A stretch of 5,516 nucleotides of DNA from Acidobacteriota bacterium (GTDB lineage Bacteria > Acidobacteriota > Vicinamibacteria > Vicinamibacterales > UBA2999). Every line of letters begins with the position of its first letter. Position 1 is the first letter of the stretch. Where the stretch lies: the NCBI GenBank assembly GCA_947478985.1, contig CANJYC010000146.1, forward strand, positions 1-5,516, in the 5' to 3' direction. The notes under the pieces are model-generated. The model saw nothing but the letters and a program-made list of their open reading frames with translations, did no database searches and was not told where the DNA came from. Positions 1 through 5,516 of this stretch are shown piece after piece. Made by a program: the position numbers and the translations under genes.

Positions 1-675
1 ACCGTGATGATCCAGCTCGGCTCGATCTTCGCGGTGATGTGGCTGTACCGGCTCAAGATCGTCCGGATCGTGCGAAATCTGCCCAGTCAGCCGGATGCGC
101 GCAGGTTTGCAGGGGCCATCATGGTGGCGTTCCTGCCACTAGTCGTGGTCGGCGCGGTCATCGGCGATTACATCCAGACGGTTGTCTACGGACACCTCGC
201 GCTCATTGCCGGGGCCTTCATTGCCGGCGGCGTGGTGATGCTCCTCGTCGAACGTCGTCGGCCGGAGCCAGACATCGTCGATGCGGAGCGGACGCCGATG
301 GTGCGTGCGTTCGGTATCGGTTTGTGCCAGACACTCGCGGCGCTGCTGCCGGGCATCTCGCGCTCCGGGGCGACCATCGTCGGGGGCATGCTCATGAAGC
401 TGGACCGTCCGGCGGCTGCGGAGTTCTCATTCTTTCTCGCGATGCCCACGATGATGGCGGCTTTCGCCAAGGATGTCTTCGAGGTGAGGCACCAGATCGC
501 CCCGGATCGTGCCGTCGAGATTGCCATCGGGTTCACGACGGCATTCATTGCATCGCTGGTGGTGGTAGGGCCGTTCCTCGCCCTGGTTCGGCGGTCCGGA
601 TTCGCTCCTTTCGCCTGGTATCGAATCGGCCTGGGCGCAGCCGTCTTGGCTGCCGTGGGAGCGGGTTGGCTGTGA
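1..675 (+). CDS. uppP: Undecaprenyl-diphosphatase UppP (BacA family), 5'-truncated
   Basis: This integral inner-membrane enzyme removes a phosphate from undecaprenyl diphosphate, so that the lipid carrier for peptidoglycan and other envelope polymers can be reused; loss or overproduction alters bacitracin sensitivity. The frame is open from base 1 (T-V-M-I-Q-L-G), matching the VIQLG stretch about 50 residues into E. coli UppP. About 50 N-terminal residues, including the first acidic catalytic motif, therefore lie outside the window, and the GTG at 4 is not the real start. Of the 224 residues seen, the hallmark PGISRSGAT lies at 117-125, with the catalytic-motif arginine at 121, followed by GGMLM and the EFSFFLAMP block. 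The C-terminus (PFAWYR then a hydrophobic tail) is typical and complete. Several hydrophobic segments fit a polytopic protein. The stop overlaps the next start by one base, indicating translational coupling. Family identity is very secure. Confidence 0.96.
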   Translation, partial: TVMIQLGSIFAVMWLYRLKIVRIVRNLPSQPDARRFAGAIMVAFLPLVVVGAVIGDYIQTVVYGHLALIAGAFIAGGVVMLLVERRRPEPDIVDAERTPMVRAFGIGLCQTLAALLPGISRSGATIVGGMLMKLDRPAAAEFSFFLAMPTMMAAFAKDVFEVRHQIAPDRAVEIAIGFTTAFIASLVVVGPFLALVRRSGFAPFAWYRIGLGAAVLAAVGAGWL

Positions 676-1265
676 TGGCGTGGCTGCGGCGGCGATTTCT
701 CGCCGGATTTTTCATAAGCGTCCCGCTTGTCATCAGCGTCGCCGCACTGGTCGCGATCTTCGGTATCATTGACCGTTTCACGGCGCCCCTGGCCACGCGG
801 GCCTTGGGTCGGATCGTGCCCGGGCTGGGTATTCTCATCACCCTCCTCGTGGTGCTGCTTGTGGGCGTCGTGGCCACCAACGTCATCGGCCGGCGCCTGC
901 TCGCGCGCGCGGAGAGCTGGCTGATGCTGATTCCGGTGTTCCGTACGATCTACGCACCGGTAAAGCAGTTGGTCGTGGCGTTTTCGCCGGACAACGAGTA
1001 CGGCTTCAAGCGCGTGGTGATGGTGGAAGATCCGGCTCGTGGCCTCGTGATGGGGTTCCTGACAAAGGAATTCACGATCGACCGCGGTCACGGACCGGAA
1101 GCGCTGGTGGCGGTTTACGTGCCGACCAACCATTTGTACCTGGGTGACATCGTGCTCTTCGCTAGAGAGCGTGCCTTCTTCCCGGATCTGACGGTGGAAG
1201 AAGGGATTCGAATCTTCCTGACCGGGGGCATGTCGCTGCCCGGCCAGATCAGCGGCAAGCGATAG
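675..1265 (+). CDS. DUF502 family two-helix membrane protein, function unknown
   Basis: A 196-residue protein of the DUF502 family, the family that includes plant COV1/LCV proteins; the biochemical role in bacteria is not established. Visible features are a short basic N-terminus (LRRR at 4-7), hydrophobic helices at about 8-32 and 51-72, and then a soluble part. Family-like blocks are the IVPGLG turn at 47-52 between the helices, P-x-x-x-x-IYAPVKQL after the second helix, the KRVVMVEDPARGLVMGF strand region, a VYVPTNHLYLGD loop, and a C-terminal LTVEEGIRIFLTGGM. The ATG at 675 shares its A with the upstream TGA, and only a weak, distant GGGAG (657-661) precedes it, so it is probably translated by coupling to uppP. 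The gene sits directly ahead of hppA, separated by 17 bases, suggesting a shared envelope or membrane-energetics role. That functional link is inference. Confidence 0.9.
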   Translation: MAWLRRRFLAGFFISVPLVISVAALVAIFGIIDRFTAPLATRALGRIVPGLGILITLLVVLLVGVVATNVIGRRLLARAESWLMLIPVFRTIYAPVKQLVVAFSPDNEYGFKRVVMVEDPARGLVMGFLTKEFTIDRGHGPEALVAVYVPTNHLYLGDIVLFARERAFFPDLTVEEGIRIFLTGGMSLPGQISGKR

Positions 1266-1272
1266 AAGGAGT

Positions 1273-1276
1273 GGAG
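1273..1276 (+). promoter_or_regulatory. Ribosome binding site that decides the hppA start
   Basis: GGAG lies six bases before ATG 1283. An earlier GTG at 1271 is in frame, but the AAGGA before it abuts it with no spacing, and another in-frame GTG at 1280 is only three bases from the GGAG. An overlapping AGGAG at 1267-1271 is also 11 bases from ATG 1283. The spacing favours 1283, giving an 831-residue protein with a conventional signal-like N-terminus. Confidence 0.7.
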
Positions 1277-1282
1277 ATAGTG

Positions 1283-3778
1283 ATGACCGATTCGTTCAAG
1301 GGGTTTGGCCGTGCGGTGTTGCTGGCAGTTGCGCTCGTCGGCGCGATCGCCGCACCTGTGGCGGTGATGGCCCAGCAGCCGGAAGTGGTTGCTCCGCCGG
1401 CAGAAGCGGCGGTGGGGGGCGAACGGGCGGGCGGCGAGGTGAACCTCGTGCTGCCGGCGCTCGATCAGGTGCAGGTGGGGGGCTATAACGGCCGCTCACT
1501 GCTGATGATCGGACTGCTGGTCTCGCTGGCTGGCGTTGCCTTCGGCCTGACCATTCAGCGTCAGCTCAAGAACCTGCCGGTGCACAAGTCGATGCTCGAG
1601 ATCTCGGAGCTGATTTACGAAACCTGCAAGACCTACCTGGTCACGCAGGGGAAGTTCATCGCGATTCTGGAGGTCTTCATCGCCATCGTCATCGTGCTTT
1701 ACTTCGGAGTGCTATCGGGGCTCGACACGATGCGGGTCGCCATCATCCTGCTCTTTAGCGTCATTGGCATCCTCGGCAGCTACAGCGTGGCCTGGTTTGG
1801 CATCCGGGTGAACACCTACGCCAACTCCCGGACTGCGTTCGCCAGCCTCGAAGGGCGCCCCTATCCGATTTACGCGATTCCCCTGAAGGCGGGCATGAGC
1901 ATTGGGATGCTGCTGATCAGCATCGAACTGTTCATCATGCTCTGCATCCTGCTGTTCATTCCCGGCGACTATGCCGGTCCCTGCTTCATCGGCTTCGCCA
2001 TCGGCGAGTCGCTCGGAGCGGCGGCGCTGCGCATCGCCGGTGGCATCTTCACCAAGATCGCTGACATCGGTGCGGACCTGATGAAGATCGTCTTCAACAT
2101 CAAGGAAGACGATGCGCGTAATCCCGGTGTCATCGCCGATTGCACGGGTGACAATGCCGGCGACTCTGTGGGCCCGAGCGCCGATGGCTTCGAAACCTAC
2201 GGCGTGACTGGCGTGGCGCTGATTACCTTCATCCTGTTGGCCGTGCCGCAGGAAGTGACGCAGGTCAAGCTGCTCGTCTGGATCTTCGTGATGCGCGTGA
2301 TGATGATCATCGCCAGCGGCGCGTCCTACGTCATCAACGAGACGGTCGCCAAAGGGCGCTACGCCAATGCCGCGACGATGAACTTCGAGGCGCCGCTCAC
2401 GTCGCTGGTCTGGCTGACCTCTATCATCTCGGTCGTCGTCACATACATCGTCTCCTACCTGCTCATCTCCGACCTCGGCGATTCAACGCTCTGGTGGAAG
2501 CTGGCCTCGATCATTACCTGCGGCACGCTGGCGGGCGCGATCATTCCCGAGCTGGTCAAGGTCTTCACATCCACCGAGTCCCGACATGTGCGGGAGGTCG
2601 TGGCGTCGTCGCGCGAGGGTGGCGCGTCGCTCAACATCCTTTCCGGACTCGTGGCAGGCAACTTCAGTGCCTACTGGCTGGGGCTGAGCATTGTCGCGTT
2701 GATGTCAATTGCCTATCTCGTCAGCTCGGCAAGCGCGTCGATGTCCGATCCGGCCTTCATGCTGGCTCCGGCGGTATTCGCATTCGGCCTGGTGGCGTTC
2801 GGCTTCCTCGGCATGGGTCCGGTCACCATCGCCGTGGATTCGTATGGTCCTGTTACCGACAATGCGCAGTCGGTCTATGAACTGTCGGTGATTGAAAGTC
2901 TTCCTGGCATCGAGCAGGAGCTCAAGCGCGACTTCGGTATCAACGTGAAGTTCGAGCGCGCCAAGGAACTGCTCGAGGAGAACGACGGCGCGGGCAACAC
3001 CTTCAAGGCCACGGCGAAGCCGGTGCTCATCGGCACGGCAGTGGTCGGTTCGACGACGATGATCTTCTCGATCATCGTGGCGTTGACGCATGGCCTGACC
3101 GAGAATATCGACAAACTGTCGCTACTGCACGCTCCCTTCATGCTCGGACTCACCACTGGCGGCGCCGTGATCTACTGGTTCACCGGTGCATCGACACAGG
3201 CAGTGACGACCGGCGCCTACCGCGCGGTCGAGTTCATCAAGGCGAACATCCGCCTCGACGACACGGTCACGAAGGCATCGGTGGCCGACAGTAAGAAGGT
3301 CGTGGAAATTTGCACCCAGTACGCCCAGAAGGGGATGTTTAATATCTTCCTGACGGTGTTCTTCTCGACGCTGGCGTTTGCGTTCGTCGAGCCCTACTTC
3401 TTCATCGGCTACCTGATCTCAATTGCGCTCTTCGGTCTCTACCAGGCGGTATTCATGGCCAACGCCGGCGGCGCATGGGACAACGCGAAGAAGATCGTGG
3501 AGACTGAACTCAAGATGAAGAACACGCCGCTGCATGCGGCAACGGTGGTGGGCGACACGGTCGGCGACCCGTTCAAGGACACCTCGTCCGTTGCGCTTAA
3601 CCCGGTCATTAAGTTCACGACCTTGTTCGGGTTGCTCGCGGTGGAACTCGCGGTTAGCCTAGGACGGGACATGGGACAGGGCGTGAGTCACCTGCTTGCT
3701 GCCGTCTTTTTCGCAATCTCGGTGGTCTTCGTCTATCGTTCCTTCTACGGTATGCGGATCGGTTCAGAGGCGCATTAG
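1283..3778 (+). CDS. hppA: Membrane-bound proton-translocating pyrophosphatase, divergent K+-independent type
   Basis: This polytopic membrane enzyme hydrolyses pyrophosphate and uses the energy to pump H+ (or in some relatives Na+). Numbered from ATG 1283 (831 residues), the usual active-site set is visible: R250 and K258 (R-x7-K), D261 and D265 (DIGAD), E275, D286/D290/D294 (IADCTGDNAGD), D519 (DSYGP), N572 and K579, D733/K736 (GGAWDNAKK), and D758/D762/K765/D766 (GDTVGDPFKD). K575 in GNTFKA is the lysine that marks K+ independence. E304 in GFETY sits where bacterial enzymes carry the semi-conserved gate glutamate. The canonical DVGADLVGKVE signature is altered: one residue shorter and lacking its final glutamate. 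The N-terminus (1-30, ending AVMA-QQ) looks like a signal peptide, followed by a Pro/Ala/Gly-rich stretch before the first core helix near 72. These traits fit the divergent Na+-regulated H+-PPase group known from Chlorobium limicola and Cellulomonas fimi, which is inference. It is probably the last gene of the uppP operon. Confidence 0.95.
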   Translation: MTDSFKGFGRAVLLAVALVGAIAAPVAVMAQQPEVVAPPAEAAVGGERAGGEVNLVLPALDQVQVGGYNGRSLLMIGLLVSLAGVAFGLTIQRQLKNLPVHKSMLEISELIYETCKTYLVTQGKFIAILEVFIAIVIVLYFGVLSGLDTMRVAIILLFSVIGILGSYSVAWFGIRVNTYANSRTAFASLEGRPYPIYAIPLKAGMSIGMLLISIELFIMLCILLFIPGDYAGPCFIGFAIGESLGAAALRIAGGIFTKIADIGADLMKIVFNIKEDDARNPGVIADCTGDNAGDSVGPSADGFETYGVTGVALITFILLAVPQEVTQVKLLVWIFVMRVMMIIASGASYVINETVAKGRYANAATMNFEAPLTSLVWLTSIISVVVTYIVSYLLISDLGDSTLWWKLASIITCGTLAGAIIPELVKVFTSTESRHVREVVASSREGGASLNILSGLVAGNFSAYWLGLSIVALMSIAYLVSSASASMSDPAFMLAPAVFAFGLVAFGFLGMGPVTIAVDSYGPVTDNAQSVYELSVIESLPGIEQELKRDFGINVKFERAKELLEENDGAGNTFKATAKPVLIGTAVVGSTTMIFSIIVALTHGLTENIDKLSLLHAPFMLGLTTGGAVIYWFTGASTQAVTTGAYRAVEFIKANIRLDDTVTKASVADSKKVVEICTQYAQKGMFNIFLTVFFSTLAFAFVEPYFFIGYLISIALFGLYQAVFMANAGGAWDNAKKIVETELKMKNTPLHAATVVGDTVGDPFKDTSSVALNPVIKFTTLFGLLAVELAVSLGRDMGQGVSHLLAAVFFAISVVFVYRSFYGMRIGSEAH

Positions 3779-3795
3779 AAACGTTACAGAATTTG

Positions 3796-3846
3796 CCCTT
3801 GCGATCGGACCAAAGCACAGTAAAATGCCCGGTCTGCTCGCAAGGG
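3796..3846 (+). terminator. Long imperfect hairpin after hppA, possible terminator or mRNA 3'-end structure
   Basis: A perfect nine-base arm CCCTTGCGA (3796-3804) pairs with TCGCAAGGG (3838-3846). After a single mismatch (3805/3837), six more pairs follow (3806-3811 with 3831-3836, one G-U), and an inner GCA/TGC can add three (3815-3817 with 3826-3828). It starts 17 bases after the hppA stop, so a 3'-end role is natural. The following bases (ACGTCTTT) contain only a weak T-run, so a textbook intrinsic terminator is not proven; a Rho-linked or stabilising structure is equally possible. Confidence 0.5.
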
Positions 3847-3916
3847 ACGTCTTTCAGACACACCTCAGGAGCGGCCCCCGGGAACTTCGGAGCACTTTCC
3901 GGGATCCGGTGTCTAA

Positions 3917-3940
3917 ACTTGGCGGCGAAGTGCCCCAAGT
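3917..3940 (+). repeat. Inverted repeat upstream of the tonB promoter
   Basis: ACTTGG (3917-3922) and CCAAGT (3935-3940) are perfect reverse complements. Inside, after one bulged C, GGC (3924-3926) pairs with GCC (3932-3934) around a five-base GAAGT loop. It overlaps a second dyad, AAGTGC (3928-3933) with GCACTT (3945-3950). It ends 16 bases before the -35 box, so it may be a regulator site or an attenuating structure for transcripts arriving from hppA. The function is not shown. Confidence 0.45.
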
Positions 3941-3956
3941 CACTGCACTTGTGTCA

Positions 3957-3985
3957 TTGAACTATTGACTGAGGCTAGCTATAAT
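3957..3985 (+). promoter_or_regulatory. Sigma70-type promoter for tonB-exbB
   Basis: A -35-like TTGAAC (3957-3962) is separated by exactly 17 bp from a perfect -10 hexamer TATAAT (3980-3985). Transcription would begin near 3992, leaving a leader of about 44 bases before the GTG start. TTGACT at 3965-3970 looks closer to the -35 consensus but is only nine bases from the -10 box and cannot pair with it. Confidence 0.7.
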
Positions 3986-4019
3986 CGGCCGTTTGTAGCG
4001 GCGGTCGACGATACGTTTT

Positions 4020-4026
4020 AGGAGGG
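4020..4026 (+). promoter_or_regulatory. Ribosome binding site for tonB
   Basis: AGGAGGG, a near-perfect Shine-Dalgarno sequence, ends nine bases before GTG 4036. The next in-frame ATG, at 4054, is 27 bases from it, so the GTG start is preferred. Confidence 0.8.
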
Positions 4027-4035
4027 TTAAGTCCG

Positions 4036-4758
4036 GTGCCACGACCAGAAAAGATGTTCAGCGATGTCGTCGACCCCTCTGTGAAGATGGGTAGTAAGCA
4101 GGGCGCCTCGGTGTTCCTGACCATCGTTATTGAGGTGGTAGTGATCGGCGCGGTCGTGATCATCCCGCTGATGGCGGCCGACATTCTGCCGACTCCGCCA
4201 TCGATGATGGCGTTCGTGGCTGCGCCACCGCCGCCACCGCCGCCGCCACCGCCGCCACCGCCACCCCAGGCCGCCGCACCGAAGCCGGTGGTACAGGCAA
4301 ACCCGGCGGCGGCACCAACGGAAGCGCCATCGGAGATTCGGAAGGAAGTACCGATCGACACCAGCTTTGACCGTAATGCCGGGGTCCAGGGTGGTATTCC
4401 TGGAGGTATCGTCGGTGGCGTCATGGGTGCTCCGGAAGCACCCCCGCCGCCCCCGCCGCCCCCGCCGCCAGCCCCGGTTCGGGTCGGTGGCAACATCAAG
4501 CCGCCGCAGAAGACGAAGGACGTGCGGCCGCAGTACCCGTCGATCGCCCAGTCAGCGCGCGTCCAGGGCGTCGTGATCATCGAAGCCACCATCGGTCCGA
4601 ATGGCCGTGTGGCCGACGCGCGGGTGCTCCGCTCGATTCCGCTGCTTGATGCAGCGGCGCTCGATGCGGTGCGCCAGTGGGAGTTTTCGCCCACGCTGCT
4701 TAACGGCGTTCCCGTTCCCGTCATCATGACGGTGACGGTACAGTTCACGCTCAGCTAG
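4036..4758 (+). CDS. tonB: Energy transducer TonB, proline-rich
   Basis: This periplasm-spanning protein transmits inner-membrane proton energy, harvested by ExbB/ExbD, to TonB-dependent outer-membrane receptors. Its 240 residues are arranged as a cytoplasmic N-terminus (1-23), a single hydrophobic anchor (about 24-46), a run of 14 prolines (64-77), an Ala/Pro-rich linker, a Gly-rich segment (GGIPGGIVGG), a second run of 10 prolines (136-145), and a TonB C-terminal domain (about 156-240). The domain shows the expected YP at 167-168, GxVIIEATIGPNGRV, SxPLLDAAALDAVRQWEFSP (W215) and GVPVPV. The anchor lacks the usual S-x3-H motif; T29 and E33 occupy the equivalent spacing. GTG 4036 is chosen because of the AGGAGGG before it. 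It has its own promoter and is followed 47 bases later by exbB, as in typical tonB-exbB-exbD operons. Overall architecture resembles acidobacterial TonB proteins, from recollection. Confidence 0.93.
   Translation: MPRPEKMFSDVVDPSVKMGSKQGASVFLTIVIEVVVIGAVVIIPLMAADILPTPPSMMAFVAAPPPPPPPPPPPPPPQAAAPKPVVQANPAAAPTEAPSEIRKEVPIDTSFDRNAGVQGGIPGGIVGGVMGAPEAPPPPPPPPPPAPVRVGGNIKPPQKTKDVRPQYPSIAQSARVQGVVIIEATIGPNGRVADARVLRSIPLLDAAALDAVRQWEFSPTLLNGVPVPVIMTVTVQFTLS
4225..4266 (+). repeat. CCN codon run encoding 14 consecutive prolines
   Basis: Fourteen proline codons, an irregular mix of CCG and CCA with one final CCC, form a near-triplet repeat within tonB just after the membrane anchor. Such runs give a stiff polyproline helix for crossing the periplasm, usually need EF-P for translation, and may vary in length between strains. 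Confidence 0.9.
4441..4470 (+). repeat. Nine-base CCC-CCG-CCG repeat encoding 10 prolines
   Basis: Three tandem copies of the nine-base unit CCCCCGCCG, then one CCA, encode ten prolines just before the TonB C-terminal domain. The unit differs from the CCA/CCG mix of the first proline run, so the two tracts seem to have expanded separately. Confidence 0.85.
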
Positions 4759-4792
4759 ACACCACCACTAGATAGGTCTTTCAACACTTTGC

Positions 4793-4798
4793 GGAGGA
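4793..4798 (+). promoter_or_regulatory. Ribosome binding site for exbB
   Basis: GGAGGA sits seven bases before ATG 4806, in the 47-base gap after tonB. I see no promoter or strong terminator in this gap, so exbB is probably co-transcribed with tonB. Confidence 0.8.
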
Positions 4799-4805
4799 TG
4801 CAGTA

Positions 4806-5516
4806 ATGAAAGTTCGGAAGATTTCGCAGATCGCATACGCTGGGCTCGGGATGCTGGCGCTGGCCACACCGGCATTTGCGCAGGAGGGTGGTGGGCTTGA
4901 CATCATCGGCATGTTCCAGTCGATGGGCACCGTCGCCTGGTCTGTGGCCATTGTGCTCTTCATCATGTCGTTCTGGTCGGTCGGCGTCTCCGTCGAGCGC
5001 ATTTACACTTTCAGCCAGGCGCGGAAGCAGTCGAAGCTGTATGCCCCGCAGGTTGCCAAGCACCTCAAGGACGGCCGCCTGAAGGAAGCCATTGCGCTGT
5101 CGGCGTCGAAGGATTTCCGCTATAGCCACCTCGCCAAGGTCGTGCTGGCCGGGCTGCAGGAGTACCAGTTCCAGCAGGAGAGCAGCGGTTCGCTCGCCCG
5201 CGAGGACGTACTCGATACCGTCCGCCGTTCGATTCAGCGTGCCAGCGCACTGACCGCCAATGACCTCAAGAAGGGCATCAGCACCCTGGCAACCATCGGC
5301 TCGACCGCGCCGTTCGTGGGACTGCTCGGAACGGTAGTCGGTGTTATCAACGCATTCGTCGGTATCGCGTCGACCGGTTCCGGTGGCATCGGCGCTGTCT
5401 CGGCAGGTATCGCAGAAGCCCTCGTCGAGACCGCACTTGGTCTCTTCGTCGCCATCCCGGCGGTCTGGTTCTACAACTACCTCACCGCCCGCCTCGAGTA
5501 CTTCAACGTGGAGATG
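4806..5516 (+). CDS. exbB: ExbB/TolQ/MotA-family proton channel protein, 3'-truncated
   Basis: This is the inner-membrane motor subunit that, with ExbD, uses proton flow to energise TonB. 237 residues are visible and the frame is still open at the last base, so the C-terminus, and probably exbD, lie beyond the window. Residues 1-25 (MKVRK start, ending AFA-QE) look like a cleavable signal peptide or an extra helix. TM1 follows at about 42-62, a cytoplasmic region at about 66-158, and TM2 and TM3 at roughly 160-185 and 200-225. The signature TIGSTAPFVGLLGTVVG occupies 163-179. T176, E204 and T209 reproduce the spacing of channel residues T148, E176 and T181 of E. coli ExbB. TolQ is the main alternative, but the preceding tonB makes ExbB the better name. 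Confidence 0.94.
   Translation, partial: MKVRKISQIAYAGLGMLALATPAFAQEGGGLDIIGMFQSMGTVAWSVAIVLFIMSFWSVGVSVERIYTFSQARKQSKLYAPQVAKHLKDGRLKEAIALSASKDFRYSHLAKVVLAGLQEYQFQQESSGSLAREDVLDTVRRSIQRASALTANDLKKGISTLATIGSTAPFVGLLGTVVGVINAFVGIASTGSGGIGAVSAGIAEALVETALGLFVAIPAVWFYNYLTARLEYFNVEM

Larger units (their letters stand above)
3779..4035. other. Intergenic region between hppA and tonB
   Basis: This non-coding gap of 257 bases separates two same-direction operons. I found no convincing small gene: frames crossing it are extensions of frames overlapping hppA and resemble nothing known. It holds, in order, the long hairpin (3796-3846), a tiny GTCT/AGAC hairpin (3849-3859), a GC-rich stretch, a second hairpin (3917-3940), three GCACTT hexamers in +, -, + orientation (3892, 3928, 3945), a sigma70-like promoter (3957-3985), and the tonB ribosome site. 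Confidence 0.8.

Noticed and set aside
39..674. Open frame running into the DUF502 gene, suggesting a longer 408-residue protein
   Set aside because: Upstream of 675 the translation is Arg/Gly/His-rich with no family resemblance and overlaps the clear uppP frame. The DUF502 homology begins at ATG 675.
186..1133. Long minus-strand open frame across uppP and DUF502
   Set aside because: It is a high-GC shadow with an Arg/His/Pro-rich, low-complexity translation and no recognisable domain, opposite two well-supported genes.
1271..1282. GTG start for hppA at 1271
   Set aside because: The purine-rich AAGGA directly touches this GTG with no spacing. ATG 1283 has GGAG six bases away and begins a normal signal-like sequence.
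3799..3826. Second promoter TTGCGA-N16-TAAAAT
   Set aside because: The -35 match is weak and the elements lie inside a strong hairpin, so it is kept only as an alternative reading, not as a feature.
3696..3968. Possible small gene bridging the hppA end and the gap
   Set aside because: Most of its frame overlaps hppA or the hairpins, there is no convincing ribosome site, and the peptide resembles nothing known.
3965..3970. TTGACT as the -35 box of the tonB promoter
   Set aside because: It is only nine bases from TATAAT. TTGAAC at 3957 has the correct 17-base spacing.
3975..4748. Minus-strand frame opposite tonB with long poly-glycine runs
   Set aside because: The glycine runs are simply the complement of the proline codons. 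TonB on the + strand has clear domains, a promoter and a ribosome site.
4759..4805. Terminator or promoter between tonB and exbB
   Set aside because: There are only trivial four-base complementarities and no -10/-35 pair in 47 bases, which is consistent with one transcript.

Overview
The window is a GC-rich bacterial stretch, densely coded on the + strand only. It holds five protein genes, the first and last cut by the window edges. Secretion signals, a TonB/ExbB pair and undecaprenyl recycling point to a Gram-negative, double-membrane organism. The proline-rich TonB with a very long poly-proline run, the ExbB with its own signal-like N-terminus, and the divergent membrane pyrophosphatase resemble what I know from Acidobacteriota. 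That assignment is from recollection of family style only, at roughly 0.55 confidence.

Region 1 (1-3778) reads as one operon. It starts with the C-terminal part of undecaprenyl-diphosphatase (uppP), whose stop overlaps the start of a two-helix DUF502 membrane protein (TGATG). A short gap then leads to a complete membrane-bound proton-pumping pyrophosphatase (hppA, start best placed at 1283). Two of the three genes handle diphosphates: UppP dephosphorylates a lipid pyrophosphate, and HppA hydrolyses free pyrophosphate while pumping ions.

Region 2 (3779-4035) is a 257-base non-coding gap. It contains a long imperfect hairpin just after hppA, a cluster of GCACTT hexamers in alternating orientation with a second smaller hairpin, and a good sigma70-type promoter (TTGAAC, 17 bp, TATAAT). 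A strong AGGAGG ribosome site precedes a GTG start.

Region 3 (4036-5516) is a TonB energy-transduction operon: tonB followed 47 bases later by exbB, which runs off the end. An exbD gene probably follows. ExbB uses the proton gradient to energise TonB, while HppA upstream can build that gradient from pyrophosphate. The two operons are therefore linked in energetics, though each appears to have its own transcription.

I see no mobile element, CRISPR array, tRNA or rRNA, and no clear new defence or biosynthetic system. The most notable points are the divergent pyrophosphatase signature, a TonB anchor with glutamate where histidine is normal, and the structured gap between the operons.
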